Part shown: positions 57,396 to 64,000 of the stretch, in pieces
Layout of the letters: every line of letters begins with the position of its first letter
Position numbering within the stretch: the stretch's first letter is position 1
DNA from: Euglena gracilis
Taxonomy: Eukaryota; Euglenida; Euglenophyceae; Euglenales
DNA length: 64,000 bases
Assembly: GCA_039621445.1 (NCBI GenBank)
Contig: CP154954.1
Span: 30,260,395 to 30,324,394 of the forward strand
Direction of reading: 5' to 3'
Notes under the pieces: generated by a model
Told to the model about the DNA's origin: nothing
Seen by the model: only the letters and a program-made list of their open reading frames with translations
Databases searched by the model: none
Program-made: the position numbers and the translations under genes

Positions 57396-57649
57396 CCTCC
57401 TCAAAAACAAAAAGGTCGAAACATGCATTTTCGACCTTTTGGGTGGATGGGCGATAGTCCAAGGATGCCGGAAATCACATTTTCTGCCGAATTCGAGCCG
57501 CTTTTGCCAAAATTTGGCTCTTTTTTGCCCATTCTTCCTCTGGGGTTTCATTGAATGTGCTGGGACAGCAGATTTATTTTATTCTTTTTATCTTCCCCCT
57601 GGGGAGAGCACAGGAGGTAACAGTTCGTCTCATCGGAAGCCCTGTGACA

Positions 57650-57837
57650 GATGTCAAGGTTACCATCCATGATATCAATCAGGCGCGGATTGATGCCTGG
57701 AACTCAGACCAACTTCCAATCTATGAACCGGGACTGGAGGAGATTGTAAAGCAGCAGCGTGGCAAGAACCTTTTCTTCACCACCAGCTTCGATGAGGAAC
57801 TCCAAGAAGCGGACATTGTGTTTATGTCTGTGAACAC
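57650..57837 (+). CDS. UGDH: UDP-glucose 6-dehydrogenase, exon 2
   Basis: Encodes DVKVTIHDINQARIDAWNSD, QLPIYEPGLEEIVKQQRGKN and LFFTTSFDEELQEADIVFMS, then VNT. NSDQLPIYEPGL is a hallmark of eukaryotic UGDH. VNTP (completed by the next exon) is part of the nucleotide-binding fold. The start is placed so that KCP-DVKVT equals the family length. An in-frame GAG after CACAG at 57614 could extend the exon 12 codons. Beyond ACA at 57838 the frame leaves the family (FREWH, stop), so the junction is within CACA at 57835-57838. Confidence 0.88.
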
Positions 57838-57899
57838 ATTCAGGGAGTGGCATTAAAGGGAGAAGAATGCTGGAATGATTGTGAAAGAAGTGTGACTAA

Positions 57900-60040
57900 C
57901 CCCCCCCCCCGATGGTGGAGGGTGGTGTGGGCTTTTTGGGAATCCCCCCACAAGTCACACGGAGAGTCGGCAGGGGGGTTTGGGGTGGTGTACATGCCAC
58001 TGGGACGGTGTTGCCAACAGGTAAATGCCGCTGTGTAAACCCTGTCAGGTGCATGTGCATGATGGTGTGTGTGTGTGGCAAACCCCGAACTGCCCCAAGA
58101 GAACGCTGGAACAAAGAACAACTGAACAGTGTTTCTTCCAGTCTGGCCGAATACAGACAAGCTGTGGGCAACCACATTTTGGTGAAAAGACTCCGATGGG
58201 TGGTGGTGGTATTGCAATTTTCTCTCTCGGTAGGGTCAAGGGTAAGCTTCTATAAAGGCCCCAAAAATTAAAAAGAAATTGCAAAAAAAAATTGTAAAGA
58301 AAATGGTGGCCTGGATGAGATGATGATTCAAAAAAGAACCTGGATTCTGGGATGGAAAGCTGCAAAATATTATGGTGTGGGACAGTGGGATCTGCCTACA
58401 AGCCTCAGGTAACCAAAAGTCAGGATTACATTTTCTGGGACCCAAGAAATCACATACCCCCTTCCCCCCTTGTCCAAGACACAGCGTGTCGTTGACACCC
58501 CCCTGTCAATGACTCTTTTCTGGAGCACATTTTTTCTCTTGTATTTTTTTTTAAGGATATTCAGCCAAGTCATTTGAAAATTGTGTCACATCTGCTTGCC
58601 ATTTCTTTATTTGTTTTTCCCTATGAATTTGGTGATTTGGTGCAATATGAGGGGTCAAATGGTGCAATTTGTGGAGGACATGGTCATTGGGCCATCAAAA
58701 AGTTCGTTGTCATTGTCCGTGCTGTTGACAGAGCTTGTCGTTGACATCCCCCCATGTCAACAGCAACAGCAACAGCTTTCCTGGTGCGTGCCTTGGCCAA
58801 GGGGAGGGGAGGTGGGTACCTTGTGAAAATGGCTGAAGGCCATGCCGCAGGCAACAGCCCTTCATTGAAGAGAGCACCATCAGAGACCATGGCAGATTAA
58901 CGGTCCCCCACTAGGGGGCGCCAATTTTTGCAATGGGTCGAAAATTAAGCAGTCAAAAAACGCATTTTCTCAGACCACAATTTTAGAGAAAGTTGGTCGA
59001 TTTTGGGGAGCAATTTCAGGCATACTTGGACCATTGCCCATCCAAGGCTGGTAATTTTTTGATTGATCTTGCATTTGGGGGGGGTGCGATATTTTGCGAG
59101 ATATTGCACCGTCTTGCGATATTGGCGATATTTCCGATATTTGCGATGTTATTGCTGATATTGCAATATATTGCGGTTATTTTTTAAGCTCCCCCCCCCC
59201 CGGAAAAATGTTAGTCACAACCTTGGCCAGCGGAATTCAGCCTTTCGCCATTCACCCTAATACAGAACCCTCCAAAACAGTAAGTGCCCTCGGTTACTGG
59301 AATTTCCAGTGCCTCATTGATGACACCCCAAGATTCCTCTACAATGGGATCCACCACAATGTCATCTTCATTGTCAGAGTCAACTAAAATCTGACCTTCA
59401 AACAGCTGCCCTGATTTTTGGAACGCTGACGTTGTCACAGGCACGGTTGACAGTGAAAAAAGAACGGAGCAAAATTTGTCAAATGCCCTGCGGGGAGGTC
59501 TGAGGGCAACCGCGCGGGCGGTGTTCGGCCCAAAGGGTGTGTTGGGGTTGCGGGGGGGGGGGTCGGGGGAGGAACGGGGTTTGCGTCATGCGTGACTTGT
59601 GTGACGTCATTCTTTCCTCTAATTTTAGAACCCAATCAGGAATTTGCGTGCCATTTGGGTCCAAAAATAGGTCCAATTAGGAATTTGGGACAAATTATTC
59701 ATACTTTTGATTCCTAACTGAGTGGCAAATTCCTAGTTAATCCGAATTTTTTGTACTTTTCTTTGAATCCAGAATCGGGTTCAGAGAGGGGTCGGGGGGG
59801 GGGGCGGGGGGGGGGCGCGGAGGAAACGCCCAAAATGGGGATTTTCAGGAGAAGGGCAAAAAAAGAGGGGGTGCGATATTTTTGCGAGATATTGCACCCC
59901 TTGGCGATATTTTCGATATTTGCGATATTTGCGATACTGTGCGATATCCAATTACCAGCCTTGCCCCATCCACCCATCCAGGTGCGCCGACCCCGCCCCC
60001 GACATTTTGAGGAGAGGGTGAGGAGGAGATACATGGGTGC
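57900..60040. other. UGDH intron 2, first part
   Basis: No exon found. 59085-59170 and 59870-59950 share GCGATATTTTGCGAGATATTGCACC and GATATTTGCGATA units, a small dispersed repeat. CCACTGTTGACAGAG-type unique DNA fills the rest. G/C-runs at 59190 and 59550. Confidence 0.5.
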
Positions 60041-60044
60041 AACC

Positions 60045-60577
60045 CAGGGTTCAATATAAGGAGGGCGTATATGGTTTAGGTGGGGGTTGTGTCCCCCTCC
60101 ACCCCCCCCCCTCCTGGCCCGCGGGGGGGGGGGGTCCGGACCACCCCCCCCCCACCTGCAAGGGGGGTCCAGACCGACCCTCGGGGGGTACCCGGGACCA
60201 GGGTTCGATATAAGGAGGGCGTACATGGTTTTGGTGGGGGGGTGCCCCCCCCCCCCCCCCCCCTCCTGGCCCGCAGGGGGGGGTCCGGACCCCCCCCCCC
60301 CCACCTGTCCTTATATCGAACCCTGCCCGGGACCCCCCCCCCAAAAAGGGTCAATTTTTTCCTCCGGCGCTTTGCATTTTTTTGCATTTTTGGCCAATTT
60401 TTGCCCAAAAAGTGCCCAAAATGGCACTTTTGGTCGTTTTGGGGGGTCAAAAATTTTTCGGTCACCCTGACCGCGCCACTGTTTAGGTGGGGGGGTGTCC
60501 CCTCCCCCACCCCCCCCCCTCCTGGCCTGCAGGGGGGGTCCGGACCACCCCCCCTCCTTTCCTTATATCGAACCCTG
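60045..60577. mobile_element. hAT-like non-autonomous element (533 bp) with exact 8-bp target duplication
   Basis: Ends CAGGGTTCAATATAAGG and CCTTATATCGAACCCTG are inverted repeats. GTGCAACC stands immediately outside on both sides (60037-60044 and 60578-60585). The interior equals the 19759-20152 copy in reverse order, including GCGGTCAGGGTGACCG-type and AAAGTGCC-CAAAATGGCAC blocks. A 127-bp relative is nested at 60199-60325. It lies in UGDH intron 2. Confidence 0.88.
60199..60325. mobile_element. Nested hAT-like mini-element (127 bp)
   Basis: Ends CAGGGTTCGATATAAGG and CCTTATATCGAACCCTG are perfectly inverted. CCCGGGAC is duplicated at 60191-60198 and 60326-60333. The sister element at 19759-20152 has the uninterrupted sequence here (GGGGTCCCGGGTACCCC at about 20005-20020, opposite strand), so this is a true later insertion. 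Confidence 0.88.
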
Positions 60578-61222
60578 GTGCAACCTCATGGAAACCTCTG
60601 GACTGATTATGCATATTATGCACTGAACAAACACTATGCACTGTTTTCTTCAAATTTAAGGTTTAATTTCTTTAAATTAAGGTTCACCTTTTTCATTTTA
60701 AACTGTAGCTTTGGTACAAATATTGAAATTTCATTTCACGCCGCTCATGGAGGTGGTCACCCCTGCATGTTCCTCCAACAACTGTGGGCAAACCAAATCC
60801 CAAAAAAGAAAATGAAAAAATGGCATATGAACCAGAGAACAGAAAAAGCACAAAAACCGAAAAAAAATCAAAAATCAAAATCAATATTCATGCATACAAT
60901 CTTGGGCATTGGTGAAATTTGTGCAGCAGAAAGTTGGTGGATTCCTGCCAGGCTTCTGTTTGTTTTGGAAAGTTGCACCCCCCGGGGGGTTGTGGGCCGG
61001 CAGGAGGGTAGGGCACCTTCAACCCCCCCCCCCCGTGAGCCGGTTTCGGGGTGGGTAGTGCTAAAATGGCCGTTTTCAAGGGGAATTTGCCTGTGTCAGC
61101 AGGCACCACGTGCCGAAACCGACCCCCCCCCTGGGGTGGGGGGGGTGCTGCCGTGGACAGCAGGCACCATAGCACAAGGCACCCCCCCGGGGTTGGTAAA
61201 AAGAAGCCTGATCCCTGCTCAC

Positions 61223-61327
61223 ACCCACCAAGTTGCATGGGATTGGCAAAGGGCGAGCGGCAGATCTTAAGTACATTGAAGGTGCTGCCCGTCGTATTGC
61301 AACGATCAAGGATGGTTCAGCCACACA
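61223..61327 (+). CDS. UGDH: UDP-glucose 6-dehydrogenase, exon 3
   Basis: Completes VNT with [20 protein letters not shown] and [15 protein letters not shown]. The PTK…[11 protein letters not shown] run is conserved in eukaryotic UGDH. An in-frame TGA sits nine bases upstream of CCC and no AG lies between, so the acceptor cannot be a normal AG that keeps TPTK. The best fit is CTCAC/ACCC. The donor GTGTGG is ordinary. Confidence 0.85.
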
Positions 61328-61339
61328 GTGTGGCGACCT

Positions 61340-63280
61340 GGAATTGATCCTGGTCTGAAGTGGATCCATTTTTTAAACAAGCAAGTGACCAAATTTGCAC
61401 ACCCTCTTTGCATGAAACCCTGGGGGTCTACATTGTCCAAATATTTACTGGCCCCCAACGATTGTGTTGACCTTCCAGCTTTTCAAAAAACATGTTTTTT
61501 GAACCTTGAAAAAGAAAAGTGTAAAATGTCGTGTTTTTGAAAAAATTCTTTTTTCTTTTTTAAAAAAAACCGAAGTGTGGCACGCAGCTTCGCTTGTCCA
61601 ACCCCCCCCCCGGGATTTAAAAATTCTCCTTTTTTACCTCTGACCCCCCCCCCGGGAAACTGTTACCCACCTCCGTATTTGCTGACAGTTTCCCGGGGAG
61701 GGGTAGATGCCCAAGAGGTTATTATTTTTTATATTTTTTTCCTCCAGTGCTTTGCAGAGTGTATTTTAGAATTTTAGACATATTTTGCACAGCATTGCCC
61801 CAAGCCGCACGTTTGACCAATTGGGGCAGGGGATTCTTTCCCCTGGTGGTACGCTATATGCCTGACAAAATCGGTAACTCTTTTCAAGAGGGGAGGTAAG
61901 CTTGGAAGGACACCAGGGGTTTTTTTTAGTTGTGGACCCCCGGTGGGTCCGGCCGGGCCCCCCCCCCCCCCCAGGGGGTCCCCCCAGAGGGGGGGGGGAT
62001 ATACTTTTTGGCGCCAAAAATATTTGAAAAGGTGCTATTTTTAGCACTTTTCGCGATTTTTCGACCATTTTTTTTGTGGGTCCCCCAGGACCCCCCCAGG
62101 GGATGGGTGGGTGGGGGGACCCCCGTCCCCCCCCCCCCCCGGTCTTAAATAAATCAAGAGCGGGAGAGGGTTGGGTGGGTGGGGGCCATACCATTGCCAA
62201 GCACGTCGACCCCCCCCCCATTCCCTGCATGGTGGGTGGGGGGGTCGACCACCCCCCCCCACCCTCTGCATGGTGGGTGGGGGGGGGGTCGACCACCCCC
62301 CCCCCACCACCTCTTCCCGTGTTTCCGGGAGCACCAATTTTTGGACCCGAAAAAAATTTTCCGGCGCCGGGTGTTTTTTTGACCCGTTTTGGGACCCATA
62401 TAGGGGGTCCCCCCCAAAAAACACCCAAAAACCGCATTTTTTCACACCTTCCAAAAATTCAACATTTTCTCAAAATGTTGATTTTGAGAGGTTTTTGAAG
62501 CAAAAAAATGCCATTGAAAGTCCAAAAAATTTCAACGAGAAAAAATGGCAGTAAAATTTGACTGTGCCAAAATTTTGTCCACTTTTTTTGACCTTCGTTT
62601 TTTTCACCCCCCTCCTAAAAACTACCAATTTTTAACCCTGAAATTTTTGATATTTTTTTGTGAAAAAAATGTGGGTTTCCATCAAAAAATCATGTGTTTT
62701 GGGTTCATTTTTCAAAAAAAAATTCAAAAATCTTCCCGGCCAATATCCCCTTTTTCCTGAAATCGGTGAAAATGCTGTGGTGGGTGGGGGGGGTCGACCC
62801 CCCCCACCTCCCGGGTGGGGGGGTCGACCACCCCCCCCCCCCCACCAGGCCTTCCCGTTCTGCCCTGGGGGGGTTGTCAGGATTGGCCGACGTGGCCACC
62901 TGGCGCCAAAGGCGCCGGATTTTTTTTTTTTGACCAAAAATGTTTTGATTTTTGGCCAATTTTGGCCGAGTAGCCAAAGTGACCAACCCCCTCCCCCAGG
63001 AAGGAGGTGGGAAGTGGGTGACTGGTTTTTGAAAAGTGACTGATTGGTTTTTTGAAAGTGGAAAGTAAGTAAGGGGGTCGGTAAACAATGGTATGGTCCG
63101 GTCCCTTATGTGGGGGGGGGTGTCCCTGCGGAAGCTTGGGCATGGGTTCCGGAGAGAAGCACCAGAAAAAATTGGGCAAGGCGGTCCCCTGCTGGGCTGG
63201 GTGGGGGGTCTTTAAAAGAAGCCGGGGGAGCACAATTGGTCGGCAATCCATGGCCCCTCTGAAGATTAAATCCTCCTTGC
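61340..63280. repeat. UGDH intron 3, repeat-filled
   Basis: 61930-62470 is a repeat with GTCGACCACCCCCCCC-ACC / GCATGGTGGGTGGGGGG units. It parallels 8600-8960 in reverse and 690-900 in part (CACCCACCCATCCCCTGGGGG). 62760-63090 carries GTCGACC C-runs, GGCGCCAAAGGCGCC and GTGACTGGTTTTTG units. 61600-61700 has a GTTACCC / GGGAAACTGT pair. No exon found within. Confidence 0.6.
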
Positions 63281-63283
63281 AAG

Positions 63284-63394
63284 GACTGTGAAGTCTGGCA
63301 ACAAGGTGGTTGTGGAGAAGTCCACAGTGCCTGTTCGCTGCAGCGTTGCCATTGAGCGAGTCTTGAAGGCATGCAGTGCTGATCAGGGTTTGAC
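63284..63394 (+). CDS. UGDH: UDP-glucose 6-dehydrogenase, exon 4 (gene continues beyond window)
   Basis: The acceptor is TCCTTGCAAG. One base completes the split codon (…SATQ-TVKSGNK). It encodes TVKSGNKVVVEKSTVPVRCS and VAIERVLKACSADQGLT, with the donor AC/GTAAGG. VEKSTVPV is nearly invariant in the family. About 160 of the usual roughly 480 residues are now accounted for. The next expected motif (LSNPEFLAEGTA, leading to the catalytic Cys and the UDP-binding half) was not found before the right edge. Confidence 0.88.
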
Positions 63395-63599
63395 GTAAGG
63401 AGGTCGACCGCGCACCGTTTCGAACAATTGCCTTTTGTAACGATCCCCCCACTTTGCACCTATTGCATGCAAGAAGCTCTGGGAGTGTGGAAGCTGAGTC
63501 ACATGAAAATGAAATGCGAGTGGATGGACCGCTTCTAAGCAGAGGAGGGCACCATAAGGAACCTCCATGACTTTTCTTTTGATGATTGCCTCAAAAAAC

Positions 63600-63705
63600 C
63601 CCTATCTGCGACCCACATAGGTCACACATTGGACCCACATAGGACACACTCTGGACCCACATAGGACACACACCCATAGACCCACATAGGACACACTCTG
63701 GCAAT
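63600..63705. repeat. Tandem repeat GACCCACATAGGACACAC
   Basis: Five imperfect GACCCACATAGG-ACACAC units, about 20-27 bases each, in UGDH intron 4. Confidence 0.85.
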
Positions 63706-63709
63706 GACC

Positions 63710-64000
63710 CTCTCTGATTCAACCCTGACGACCCACAACGACCCATTGCTGTAATCATTGGTTATACTCTGTTCACATGTTTTGGGCATTAAAAATGCTC
63801 TCCACTTTCCTTGATTACCCCTCTTTCGTGTCAAGTCCAACAAAAATCACAAATATTGAGAACCAAACCTGGATTTTGAAAGCAGGTTGGCAAATTTAGC
63901 AGCACATCACTCCAGAATTAGGAATATGAAAATTATGGCAAAGAAGCATCTGGAAATTTTCTGGGTGTTTTACCAAACCACCCAGAAAGTTTGTTTGTTA
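63710..64000. other. UGDH intron 4, no feature recognised
   Basis: AT-rich sequence to the window end with no exon or repeat seen. Confidence 0.5.

Noticed and set aside
60050-60320. GGTTCGA resembling a tRNA B box in the element ends
   Set aside because: Spacing to an A box is absent and the motif is part of a hAT-like terminal repeat.

Overview
This window is nuclear DNA from a eukaryote with large, repeat-packed introns, probably a protist or alga. The evidence is spliced genes with short coding exons separated by kilobases, GT-AG junctions, LINE-type retrotransposon debris and many small DNA transposons. Coding exons of the minus-strand gene are very GC-rich. Non-coding DNA is dominated by runs of G/C and A/T, microsatellites, and hairpins of the GGCGCCTTCGGCGCC type. 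I cannot assign a phylum. Homopolymer lengths may be unreliable, so frames and repeat lengths should be read with that in mind.

Two genes can be named. (1) On the minus strand, exons between about 10.85 kb and base 1 encode a SIN1/AVO1-like subunit of TOR complex 2. Seven exons chain with compatible splice phases, including the CRIM-type core around an EEDVPALDWN motif and a following ubiquitin-like Ras-binding region that runs off the left edge. Three more candidate exons (12.6, 24.3 and 45.1 kb) may be its 5' part. (2) On the plus strand, four exons between 54.3 and 63.4 kb encode the N-terminal third of UDP-glucose 6-dehydrogenase (GAGYVGGPT, PIYEPGLEE, VEKSTVPV). The gene continues past the right edge. 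Its second intron has no GT-AG solution that keeps the conserved VNTPTK motif. Between the two lies a possible short minus-strand gene end (50.5-51.3 kb).

The rest is mobile and repetitive DNA, much of it nested. hAT-like non-autonomous elements (CAGGG ends, 6-8 bp target duplications) lie at 19.8, 30.4, 41.7-45.1 and 60.0 kb, the last with a second copy inserted inside it. A 2.69-kb foldback element with long inverted ends, an 11-bp target duplication and about 19 copies of an internal motif sits inside the 41.7-kb hAT element. A separate class of elements ends in C-runs and is flanked by TA (11.3, 26.5, 30.0, 37.2-40.0, 54.9 and 56.2 kb). Two of these insertions have a readable empty site. 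LINE 3' fragments occur at 29.0, 35.1, 36.8/40.2, 49.0 and 51.7 kb, all decayed. A tandem satellite of about 146 bp appears at 26.3-27.1 and 36.2-36.9 kb. Large microsatellites (GAC/GAT, ATT, TATATC, GATA, TA) and hairpin clusters fill much of the remainder.

No bacterial operon, CRISPR array, rRNA or tRNA was recognised. The most unusual content is the layered transposon nest and the TA-flanked, C-run-ended element class.
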